Made by a program: the position numbers and the translations under genes | Shown: piece after piece, positions 25,406-32,278 of the stretch | Position numbering within the stretch: the stretch's first letter is position 1 | Layout: every line of letters starts with the position of its first letter | Origin: Bacteroidales bacterium | Lineage (GTDB): Bacteria; Bacteroidota; Bacteroidia; Bacteroidales; WCHB1-69 | Reading direction: 5' to 3' | Assembly: GCA_016288655.1 (NCBI GenBank) | Contig: JAEEKX010000037.1 | Span: 1 to 64,000, forward strand | Length of the DNA: 64,000 bases | The notes under the pieces: generated by a model | Told to the model about the DNA's origin: nothing | What the model saw: only the letters and a program-made list of their open reading frames with translations | The model's database searches: none

Positions 25406-26152
25406 ATGCTGAGCAAATCGAAGACCACCGAACTGCGGAAGTTGTTGCAGAAGAAGTACCGTGAAGAGACGGGGTTGTTCATCGTGGAAGGCGGCAAGTC
25501 GGTGGATGAGCTGCTGCGCTCGTCGCTCACGGTGAAAGGCATTTGGGCCACAGACACTTGGCTGTCGGCGCACCCGCAACTGTCCGTCGCCGCCGAAGCG
25601 GTCACGGAGGTGGAACTGGCGCGCATTTCGGCACTCACCACCCCGCAGCAGGTGCTGGCGGTGGCCTGCGCGCCGCGTTATGCGGTGGCCGATTTCGACA
25701 CCTCCGCCGGCGCCATCCTCCTCGACGGCATCCGCGATCCCGGCAACCTCGGCACCATCATCCGCACGGCCGATTGGTTCGGCTTCCGGCAGGTGGTCTG
25801 CTCGACCGACTGCGTGGAGTTCACCAACCCGAAGGTCATCCAGGCCACGATGGGCTCCTTCGCGCGGGTGGCGGTCTTCTATGCCGACCTGCCGACGTTC
25901 CTGCGCGGGAGCACGGCGCGTGTCTTCGGCACCTTCCTTCAGGGCCGCCCCATCGAAGAGGTGACGTTCCGTCGCGATGATCTGTTGGTCATTGGCAATG
26001 AGGGACGCGGCATCACGGAGCCCGTGGCGCGGTGTGTCACCGACCAGGTGCATATCCCGTCGTATGGCGGCACCGGCGACCATGCCGAGTCGCTCAACGC
26101 CTCGGTGGCGGCGGCGGTGGCCATGTATGCCATACGGCGACAGATGCTGTAG
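25406..26152 (+). CDS. TrmH/SpoU-family RNA methyltransferase
   Basis: 248 residues. The N-terminal substrate-binding domain (1-95) starts with LRKLLQKKYREETGLFIVEG. The SPOUT knot domain has its three motifs: LDGIRDPGNLGTIIRTADWF, VIGNEGRGI and IPSYGGTGDHAESLNASVAA. It methylates the 2'-hydroxyl of a ribose in rRNA or tRNA using S-adenosylmethionine. The usual motif 3 reads IPM/GxxESLN; here a short GGTGDHA insertion is visible. Target position cannot be told. It follows the nucleotidyltransferase by 37 bases and is followed by a weak terminator. Confidence 0.92.
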   Translation: MLSKSKTTELRKLLQKKYREETGLFIVEGGKSVDELLRSSLTVKGIWATDTWLSAHPQLSVAAEAVTEVELARISALTTPQQVLAVACAPRYAVADFDTSAGAILLDGIRDPGNLGTIIRTADWFGFRQVVCSTDCVEFTNPKVIQATMGSFARVAVFYADLPTFLRGSTARVFGTFLQGRPIEEVTFRRDDLLVIGNEGRGITEPVARCVTDQVHIPSYGGTGDHAESLNASVAAAVAMYAIRRQML

Positions 26153-26183
26153 TTCCACCGTTTATCTTAAAAACTCCGCCTTT

Positions 26184-26215
26184 CCCCACTCAAAATGGGG
26201 TTGGGATTTTTTTTT
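26184..26215 (+). terminator. Probable terminator after the methyltransferase gene
   Basis: CCCCA (26184-26188) pairs with TGGGG (26196-26200); a run of nine T follows at 26207-26215 after TTGGGA. The stem is short, but the T run is strong. Confidence 0.5.
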
Positions 26216-26320
26216 ATTATTAACAAACTGTAAATTAATCTGTTACTGCTCATTTTTCCTCCCTATTTGAGAAGAAGGTAAGAAGTGGGCCGCTAATTTT
26301 TTCCGTTAAATTCTCTTTTA

Positions 26321-26352
26321 TTTGTTATAAAAAGAAAAAACGTGTAAATTTG
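26321..26352 (+). promoter_or_regulatory. Two-box promoter, pyrH operon
   Basis: TTTG at 26321-26324 and TAAATTTG at 26345-26352 with 20 bases between them match the Bacteroidetes -33/-7 consensus in both sequence and spacing. The ATG of pyrH is 17 bases downstream. Confidence 0.7.
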
Positions 26353-26369
26353 CGGGCTAAAAAAACTTC

Positions 26370-27083
26370 ATGAAGTACAATCGTATCTTATTGAAACTGA
26401 GTGGTGAATCGCTGATGGCCGAAGACGGTTACAGTATCGGCTATGCGGCGGTGGACCATTATGCCAGTGAAATCGAGGCGGCTGTGAAGCAGCGCGTGCA
26501 GGTGGGCGTCGTCATCGGCGGCGGCAACATCTTCCGCGGTGTCGGCGGCGCCAACCAGGGTTTCGACCGTCGGCAGGGCGACCACATGGGCATGCTCGCC
26601 ACCGTCATCAACGCGATGGCGTTGCAGGGTGTGCTCGAACAGCGCGGCGTCAAGGCCAAGGTGCTCACTGCCTTCGCCATCGAGGGGATGACCGAAAAGG
26701 TCTTCTTCAAGAATGCCGTCCAGTACCTCGAGAACGGCTACGTCGTCATCTTCGGCGGCGGCACCGGCAATCCTTTCTTCACCACTGACAGCGGCGCCGC
26801 ACTCCGCGCCGTCGAGATCCACGCCGACCTGCTGCTCAAGGGCACCCGCGTCGATGGCGTCTATTCCGACGACCCCGAGAAGCACCCCGCCGCCACCAAG
26901 TTCACCTCCATCACCTTCGATGAGGCCTACGAGAAGCACCTCAAGATCATGGACCTCACCGCTTTCACCCTCTGCCGCGACAACAACCTCCCGCTCTACG
27001 TCTATGACGCCAACCAGCCCGGCAACCTGCTGCGCGTGCTCAATGGCGAGTCCATCGGCACCCTTGTACACAACCAACACTGA
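26370..27083 (+). CDS. pyrH: UMP kinase
   Basis: 237 residues of the amino-acid-kinase fold. ILLKLSGESLM binds phosphate, VGVVIGGGNIFRG and the DHMGMLATVINAMAL block are highly conserved in bacterial PyrH, and GGGTGNPFFTTDSGAALRA and KGTRVDGVYSDDPEKHP form the nucleotide site. The enzyme makes UDP from UMP and ATP as a hexamer, usually regulated by GTP and UTP. It leads an operon with a 2TM protein, frr and gcvH; pyrH and frr are neighbours in most bacteria, here with one gene inserted. Promoter with both boxes upstream. Confidence 0.97.
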   Translation: MKYNRILLKLSGESLMAEDGYSIGYAAVDHYASEIEAAVKQRVQVGVVIGGGNIFRGVGGANQGFDRRQGDHMGMLATVINAMALQGVLEQRGVKAKVLTAFAIEGMTEKVFFKNAVQYLENGYVVIFGGGTGNPFFTTDSGAALRAVEIHADLLLKGTRVDGVYSDDPEKHPAATKFTSITFDEAYEKHLKIMDLTAFTLCRDNNLPLYVYDANQPGNLLRVLNGESIGTLVHNQH

Positions 27084-27105
27084 TTTTCACCTATCATCAA
27101 TCATT

Positions 27106-27474
27106 ATGGAAAACAATCAAAACACCTCCGAACTCGTTGACCCGAAAGTCTATAAAAAGGCCAACAAAAGAGTGCATTTCAAAATTCACCTCGCCATCTA
27201 CGTGCTGGTGGTTGCCGTGATGTGGATCCTCTACGTCTTCCTCTTCCGCGCTACCCAGCCCGAGTCCACTCCCGATGCCGTCAACAGTGGCATGACGTTC
27301 GAGAAGTTCACCATCTTCGTGACTTTGCTCTGGACCGTCATCGTCATCTTCCATGGACTTTTCGTCTATAAGTTCAACAGTTCCATGCTGGAAAAGGAGA
27401 TCAAGAGTCTGCAGAAGGAGATCAAGGAGAAGGAAGCGCTGAAGCGTTCTTTGGAGGAACAAAAGAATCGGTAA
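27106..27474 (+). CDS. 2TM-domain membrane protein
   Basis: The ATG at 27106 gives 122 residues; the longer frame overlapping pyrH is not coding. Two hydrophobic helices (about 26-45, IHLAIYVLVVAVMWILYVFL, and about 68-88, FVTLLWTVIVIFHGLFVY) are joined by a short loop, and a basic/acidic coiled coil closes the protein (MLEKEIKSLQKEIKEKEALK). This agrees with the 2TM domain (PF13239), small inner-membrane proteins of unknown role, sometimes fused to histidine kinases. It lies between pyrH and frr. Confidence 0.75.
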   Translation: MENNQNTSELVDPKVYKKANKRVHFKIHLAIYVLVVAVMWILYVFLFRATQPESTPDAVNSGMTFEKFTIFVTLLWTVIVIFHGLFVYKFNSSMLEKEIKSLQKEIKEKEALKRSLEEQKNR

Positions 27475-27493
27475 ACAACAGAAATTCAATTAT

Positions 27494-28057
27494 ATGACAG
27501 AAGATACCAAGAAATGCCTGGATCAGGCGAAAGAGAGCATGAACGGCGCGATTGTGGCGTTCGACAAGGACCTGCAGAAAGTGCGTGCCGGCAAGGCCAA
27601 CCCGCAGATGCTGGAAGGTCTGAAGGTTGACTATTATGGTAATCCCACCCCCATTGAGCAGGTCGGCAACATCAGCACCCCCGACGCCCGCCAGATCGTC
27701 ATCCAGCCGTGGGAGCGCAACATGCTGCCCATCATCGAGAAGGCCATTTTGGCCGCCAACCTCGGCTTCACCCCCCAGAACAACGGCGAATTCATCCGCA
27801 TCGTCGTTCCAACCCTCACCGAGGAACGCCGTAAGGAACTGGTCAAGAAGGTGAAACAGGAGACCGAGCAGCACAAGGTGACGATCCGCAACATCCGCCG
27901 CAACGCCAACGACACTGCTAAGAAACTCAAGGACAACGGCGTGCCCGAAGACGAGGTGAAGAAACTCGAGGCCGACATCCAGAAACTCACCGACGACTCC
28001 ATCGCCAAACTCGACAAGATGGCCGAGATGAAGGAGAAAGAGATTATGACTGTTTAA
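27494..28057 (+). CDS. frr: Ribosome recycling factor
   Basis: 187 residues of the normal length. The three-helix bundle and small beta domain are recognisable: MNGAIVAFDKDLQKVRAGKA, LKVDYYGNPTPIEQVGNIS, IVIQPWERNMLPIIEKAI, RIVVPTLTEERRKELVKKVK, RNIRRNANDTAKKL. With EF-G it splits the 70S ribosome after termination. Third gene of the pyrH operon, 19 bases after the 2TM gene; gcvH follows after 28 bases. Confidence 0.97.
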   Translation: MTEDTKKCLDQAKESMNGAIVAFDKDLQKVRAGKANPQMLEGLKVDYYGNPTPIEQVGNISTPDARQIVIQPWERNMLPIIEKAILAANLGFTPQNNGEFIRIVVPTLTEERRKELVKKVKQETEQHKVTIRNIRRNANDTAKKLKDNGVPEDEVKKLEADIQKLTDDSIAKLDKMAEMKEKEIMTV

Positions 28058-28085
28058 TTCATTAATAACCTTAAAAATAAAAATT

Positions 28086-28460
28086 ATGATTCCTGAAAAT
28101 CTGAAGTATTCCAACGACCACGAATGGTTGAAAATGGATGGTGAATTCGCATACGTCGGCATCACCGCGTACGCTGCCGAGCAACTGGGCGACATCGTTT
28201 TCGTCGATGTTACCACGGTTGACGAGACCCTCGAACAGAACGAAGTCTTCGGCTCCATCGAAGCCGTGAAGACCGTTTCCGACCTGATGCTGCCCATCGG
28301 TGGCGAAGTCGTCGAATTCAACGAAGAACTCGAAGGCAACCCCGCCCTCATCAACACCGACCCCTACGAAGGCGGTTGGATCGTGAAGATCAAACCCACC
28401 AATCCCGCCGAGGCCGACACCCTGCTCGACGCAGCCGGATACGCCCAGTTGATTGGCTAA
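28086..28460 (+). CDS. gcvH: Glycine cleavage system H protein
   Basis: 124 residues. The lipoylated lysine is Lys62 in FGSIEAVKTVSD, and YSNDHEWLKM, YAAEQLGDIVFVDV, NPALINTDPYEGGWIVKI match the family throughout. It shuttles the aminomethyl group between P, T and L proteins of glycine cleavage, or takes part in lipoate relay. gcvP and gcvT are not in the window. Last gene of the pyrH operon, followed 17 bases later by a strong, probably bidirectional terminator. Confidence 0.97.
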   Translation: MIPENLKYSNDHEWLKMDGEFAYVGITAYAAEQLGDIVFVDVTTVDETLEQNEVFGSIEAVKTVSDLMLPIGGEVVEFNEELEGNPALINTDPYEGGWIVKIKPTNPAEADTLLDAAGYAQLIG

Positions 28461-28477
28461 TCGTTTGGTTCTGCCAC

Positions 28478-28507
28478 AAAAAAGCCCTCTTTTCGGAGGG
28501 CTTTTTT
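28478..28507. terminator. Bidirectional terminator between gcvH and the convergent gene
   Basis: AAAAAAGCCCTC (28478-28489) pairs with GAGGGCTTTTTT (28496-28507) around a 6-base loop. A on one side and T on the other let it serve both gcvH and the minus-strand gene ending at 28509. Confidence 0.9.
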
Positions 28508-28508
28508 G

Positions 28509-29123
28509 TTATCGTTCACTGTCATAGCAGGTCCGTCCTTGCTGTCGGAAGCGGCAGGCGTCGGCGGCCACGCAGCCCGCGCAACTCTTGTGGGCGCTGC
28601 CGCCCACGCGCATCACCCCCACCATCGACTTGCTGGGCACCATCAGTCCTGAGTCGAGGAAGGTGATGCCGATGCGCTCGGCTCGCAGCAGGCGGGCGAT
28701 CTCGCGGGCGTCGCTCAGCGGCGTGCCGTTGTAGCCCGGACAGAACCGGAAGCCCAACGGAGGGTAGGGGAGTCGTTTTTCGTATTGGTCGGCGCACTCC
28801 TCCAGCCACACGCCCGCGGCCGTGTTGAAGACCACCGCGTAGGCCATCTCCGTGAGTTGCAGCCGCTGCACCCGCCGGTCGATGCCCGCCCCCAACGTGG
28901 TGGCGCACAATACAACCGAGTCGGCACCAGATAGATAGCCGCTGTAACCCTCGTGGTCGCGCAGGAAATCGGGCAGCACCGTGTATTCTGCGTGCAGGTA
29001 TCGGAACTCCGCCAGCGTCGATAACTCGTCCAATGCCCGCGCAATCATCGCCGATACCTCCGCATCGGGCTTTTCGCCCGTCGGATAACCCAAATGCTTC
29101 CAGATTTCACGCTCTACGTCCAT
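28509..29123 (-). CDS. Stand-alone MetH activation-domain-like protein
   Basis: 204 residues. The fold marks of the vitamin B12-dependent methionine synthase reactivation domain are visible: AAGVWLEECADQ, GFRFCPGYNGTPLSDAREI (MetH has RFSPGYxxxPL) and GLMVPSKSMVGVMRVG. Free-standing versions occur in many bacteria that lack this domain on MetH and are thought to help reduce cob(II)alamin enzymes. The C-terminus adds four Cys (SCAGC, ADACRF, RTCYDSER: spacing C-x2-C-x5-C-x8-C), suggesting a metal or Fe-S site. Its own -7 box lies 19 bases upstream. Confidence 0.75.
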   Translation of the reverse strand: MDVEREIWKHLGYPTGEKPDAEVSAMIARALDELSTLAEFRYLHAEYTVLPDFLRDHEGYSGYLSGADSVVLCATTLGAGIDRRVQRLQLTEMAYAVVFNTAAGVWLEECADQYEKRLPYPPLGFRFCPGYNGTPLSDAREIARLLRAERIGITFLDSGLMVPSKSMVGVMRVGGSAHKSCAGCVAADACRFRQQGRTCYDSER

Positions 29124-29142
29124 GTCCTTCTTTTATGCGTTG

Positions 29143-29150
29143 CAAAAGTA
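29143..29150 (-). promoter_or_regulatory. -7 box, MetH-activation-like gene
   Basis: The minus strand reads TACTTTTG, 19 bases before the ATG at 29123; back to back with the rhomboid promoter. Confidence 0.5.
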
Positions 29151-29184
29151 CGCTTTTTTCTCCAAATGTTTCAAGAAAAACACG

Positions 29185-29192
29185 TAACTTTG
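29185..29192 (+). promoter_or_regulatory. -7 box, rhomboid operon
   Basis: TAACTTTG, 24 bases before the ATG at 29217. Confidence 0.5.
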
Positions 29193-29216
29193 CCGCCTTA
29201 AATCAAGATTGACGAA

Positions 29217-30074
29217 ATGGCAGACGACATCCGGATGGGCGGCTTCCAAATTCTACCGCCTGTCGTAAAGAACTTACTGATTATCAATGTGCTTTTTTTT
29301 GTTGCGACGATAGTCTTCGCGCGCTTAGGCGTGGATTTGGACACGTGGCTGGGACTGCACTACTTCAGCGCCGACAACTTTCACATCTGGCAGCCCATCA
29401 CATACATGTTCATGCATTCCAACTTCGGGCACCTGTTTTTCAACATGTTCGCCCTGTGGATGTTCGGCTCGGCTGTGGAGAACTATTGGGGGGCTAAGCG
29501 TTTTCTCATCTTCTACTTCATCACCGGCATCGGCGCCGGCATCACGCACTATGCCGTGCTTGCCCTTACCCTGCAACCCGACATCAACCTCATCAACGCT
29601 TTCGTCGCCGACCCGACCTTCGAGAACTTCGCCGCCTTTTACAACGACAACCACATCCCTGGCATGACTGTCGCTTTCCGCGACATGCTGGAGCAGAGTT
29701 ACCAGCACCTTTCCCACTTTCCCAGCGACACCGCCGTGCTGAACCAACTCAGTGATCATCTGGAACTTCTCCGTTCGGAGTATGTGAACGCCCACGTCAT
29801 CGTCGGGGCTTCCGGCGCCGTCTTCGGACTGCTGCTCGCTTTCGGCATGCTCTTCCCCAACTCGCAGATATACCTTTACTTCCTCATCCCCATCAAGGCC
29901 AAGTGGTTCGTGCTCATTTACGGCGCCATTGAACTCTTTTACGGCATCACCGGCACCGCCGACGGCATAGGACATTTTGCCCACTTGGGCGGCATGCTCT
30001 TTGGCTTCATCCTCATCATGATCTGGCGCCACAATAACCGACGTCGGCAAGATACTTGGTACGATGAGTTTTAA
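29217..30074 (+). CDS. Rhomboid-family intramembrane serine protease (copy 1)
   Basis: 285 residues, six membrane segments. The catalytic dyad is Ser199 in GASGAVFGLL and His256 in GHFAHLGGMLFG; the L1-region HSNFGHLFFNMFALWMFG and the WQPITYMFMH start are standard. An extra stretch of about 65 residues between helices 3 and 4 (about 120-190, TFENFAAFYNDNHIPGMTVA) is unusual and absent from the second copy. Rhomboids cleave membrane-spanning proteins within the bilayer. A second rhomboid follows after 8 bases and an EEP-fold hydrolase after that. Confidence 0.93.
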   Translation: MADDIRMGGFQILPPVVKNLLIINVLFFVATIVFARLGVDLDTWLGLHYFSADNFHIWQPITYMFMHSNFGHLFFNMFALWMFGSAVENYWGAKRFLIFYFITGIGAGITHYAVLALTLQPDINLINAFVADPTFENFAAFYNDNHIPGMTVAFRDMLEQSYQHLSHFPSDTAVLNQLSDHLELLRSEYVNAHVIVGASGAVFGLLLAFGMLFPNSQIYLYFLIPIKAKWFVLIYGAIELFYGITGTADGIGHFAHLGGMLFGFILIMIWRHNNRRRQDTWYDEF

Positions 30075-30082
30075 ACTTCCCA

Positions 30083-31018
30083 ATGGTTCCACATTCAGAT
30101 AAAAAAATGGCTAATCCTTTTCAAAGCATACTGGGTCAAATCCACTTCTGGTGGCTCGATGTCAAGCGTTTTTTCCGCTCGAAAAGCGTTTTGAGCAACC
30201 TCATCATCCTCAATGTCGCGGTGTGGTTGCTGATGCTCATTGCCCATATTATCGTACTGGTTCCTACATACTTGTTGGGACATCCCATATCCTTGAACGC
30301 GATTTTCAGCGATTATCTCGCCTTCCATACGGATTTGCATTTGGTACTCACGCGCCCGTGGACCATCGTCACCAGTCTCTTTGTGCATGCGGGCTTTGGG
30401 CATCTCTTCTTCAACATGCTGGTGTTGTACATTGTGGGAAGATATTTTCTGCAATACAAGAACGACAAGCATCTGTTGGCCACCTATTTGATTGGCGGCG
30501 TGTGTGGAAATCTGGTCTATTTGGCTGCCTATCATGTGTTTCCCGTTTTCGAACCGATGATTTCCGACTCCTCCTGTATCGGGGCGTCAGGAGCGGTGAT
30601 GGCCGTGATGTTCGCCGTTACCGTCTATCGCCCGAACCACCCTATTAACTTGTTGATTTTCGGTCAGTTGAAATTGAAGTGGTTGGCGTTGACCTTCATC
30701 CTTCTCGATTTGATTGGGTTGGTGGGCGACAATGCCGGCGGGCACTTCTCCCATCTTGGCGGTGCCCTTTACGGTTCTCTTGTAGCCCTTTGGTTTTTGT
30801 ATGGTAATAAATTGAATTTTAAAAAGATACGAAAGAAAAAGAAGTACTACTCCTCCCGTGAAGCCGGTGCGGCACGCACCATGACGGACGAGGATTACAA
30901 TGCTCAGAAACGTCGAGATGAGAAACGCATAGACGAGATCCTCGACAAAATTTCCAAAGACGGCTACGGGGCGCTTTCCGCCGAGGAAAAAGACTTTCTT
31001 TATCACTACCGACGGTGA
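30083..31018 (+). CDS. Rhomboid-family protease (copy 2) with C-terminal soluble domain
   Basis: 311 residues from the ATG at 30083; an ATG at 30107 (MANPFQ) is an alternative. Ser169 in GASGAVMAV and His224 in GHFSHLGGALYG form the dyad, and HAGFGHLFFNMLVLYIVG is conserved. After the last helix a basic linker (KKIRKKKKYYSSR) leads to a small helical module (DRIDE/ILDKISKDGYGALSAEEK region, about 280-311) found on Bacteroidetes rhomboids (DUF6576-like). The two copies share the core but differ in loops, so this is an old duplication. The gene is 8 bases downstream of copy 1. Confidence 0.93.
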   Translation: MVPHSDKKMANPFQSILGQIHFWWLDVKRFFRSKSVLSNLIILNVAVWLLMLIAHIIVLVPTYLLGHPISLNAIFSDYLAFHTDLHLVLTRPWTIVTSLFVHAGFGHLFFNMLVLYIVGRYFLQYKNDKHLLATYLIGGVCGNLVYLAAYHVFPVFEPMISDSSCIGASGAVMAVMFAVTVYRPNHPINLLIFGQLKLKWLALTFILLDLIGLVGDNAGGHFSHLGGALYGSLVALWFLYGNKLNFKKIRKKKKYYSSREAGAARTMTDEDYNAQKRRDEKRIDEILDKISKDGYGALSAEEKDFLYHYRR

Positions 31019-31039
31019 TTTTTCAATGATTTTTTCACG

Positions 31040-32191
31040 ATGCAAAAGACGAAATTTCGAAATATAATCTTTTGGACTGTATTGTCCCTCAATGCGATAG
31101 CCGCGTTTTTGCTGTTGTTGACTTTTCTGGCCGGTTTTATTCATCCTTCGGTATCGCGGTTGGTGGTGGCCTGTGGCATTGCCTTCCCCTATTTCCTTAT
31201 CATCAACTTCGTTTTCGTGCTGGTCTGGCTTTTTCTTGACTATCGTTTCTGTTTGCTCTCCATTGCTTTTATTTTGTTGAATATCAATACAATAGATAAG
31301 CACTTTCAGTTCCGTGGGGCGGAGGTGCCGGAGAATTGTCCGAATGCCGTCAAAGTGCTGACTTACAACACGAATCTGTTTGGTTTGTACAAGGATAGCG
31401 ACATGAAACAACGACGGGCGGAGTTGAAGGAGGTGATGATGTCGTTGGCTTCGCTGAACCCCGACATTGCCTGTTTCCAGGAGTTCTTTTACGACAAGAG
31501 CGAGACGTTGGAGTTCCACACCACAGACGGCATTGCGGCGTTGATGCACGTGGACGAGTCATCTACTCACCGCTATCTCTACTTCACCGACACGGCGCAG
31601 AGCAAGTACTATTTTGGTCTTGCGGTATATAGCAAGTATAAGATTTTGGATGCGGGGCCGGTGGTGGACGACGGCAGTTCCAACGCGGTGGTCTATGTCG
31701 ATATCAAGTACCACGACGACACGATCCGGGTTTATAACGCGCACCTTTCGTCCATTCACATGACCGCCACCGACTATGCCATCAGCAAGCAGTTGACGAC
31801 CAATGCGGGGCAGGATCCCGCTTTTGAGAAAAACGTGAAGAAATTGTTCCGCAAGGTCGCCGATGCCGCGGCGGTGCGGCAGGTGCAGGCCGACTCGCTC
31901 CGCGCCCACATCGACCGCTCGCCCTACGCGGTGATCGTGTGCGGCGACTTCAACGACACACCCGCCGGTTACTGCTATAACACGGTCGCCCGCAAACTGC
32001 ACGACACCTTCCGGTATAGCGGAAGCGGCACCGCCACCACCTATCATGGCAGTTCCATGCCCAACTACCGAATCGACTATATCCTCCACTCTCCTTGCTA
32101 CTTGTCGTACGGACATACGGTGGCCAAGGACATCGACGTGTCGGACCATTACCCCGTGATGGCGACGGTTTCGTTGCTGAAGAAAAAATAG
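31040..32191 (+). CDS. Membrane-anchored endonuclease/exonuclease/phosphatase-fold hydrolase
   Basis: 383 residues. Three membrane helices occupy the first 85 (IIFWTVLSLNAIAAFLLLL, VVACGIAFPYFLIINFVFV, CLLSIAFILLNIN), followed by an EEP domain with its catalytic marks: TYNTNLF (Asn110), CFQEFF (Glu148), CGDFNDTP (Asp303, Asn305), NYRIDYIL and SDHYPV (His370). The domain would face the periplasm. Relatives hydrolyse phosphodiesters in nucleic acids, lipids or inositol phosphates; no substrate can be given. Third gene of the rhomboid operon, 21 bases after copy 2. Confidence 0.9.
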   Translation: MQKTKFRNIIFWTVLSLNAIAAFLLLLTFLAGFIHPSVSRLVVACGIAFPYFLIINFVFVLVWLFLDYRFCLLSIAFILLNINTIDKHFQFRGAEVPENCPNAVKVLTYNTNLFGLYKDSDMKQRRAELKEVMMSLASLNPDIACFQEFFYDKSETLEFHTTDGIAALMHVDESSTHRYLYFTDTAQSKYYFGLAVYSKYKILDAGPVVDDGSSNAVVYVDIKYHDDTIRVYNAHLSSIHMTATDYAISKQLTTNAGQDPAFEKNVKKLFRKVADAAAVRQVQADSLRAHIDRSPYAVIVCGDFNDTPAGYCYNTVARKLHDTFRYSGSGTATTYHGSSMPNYRIDYILHSPCYLSYGHTVAKDIDVSDHYPVMATVSLLKKK

Positions 32192-32221
32192 CAAAAACGT
32201 TCATCATAAGAGAAAATCGCG

Positions 32222-32229
32222 TATTTTTG
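32222..32229 (+). promoter_or_regulatory. -7 box, DUF349 operon
   Basis: TATTTTTG, 49 bases before the ATG at 32279. Confidence 0.5.
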
Positions 32230-32278
32230 CAACCCTTTTGAAACAACCAATTTTTATTCATTTAAACTCCAATTTTTT

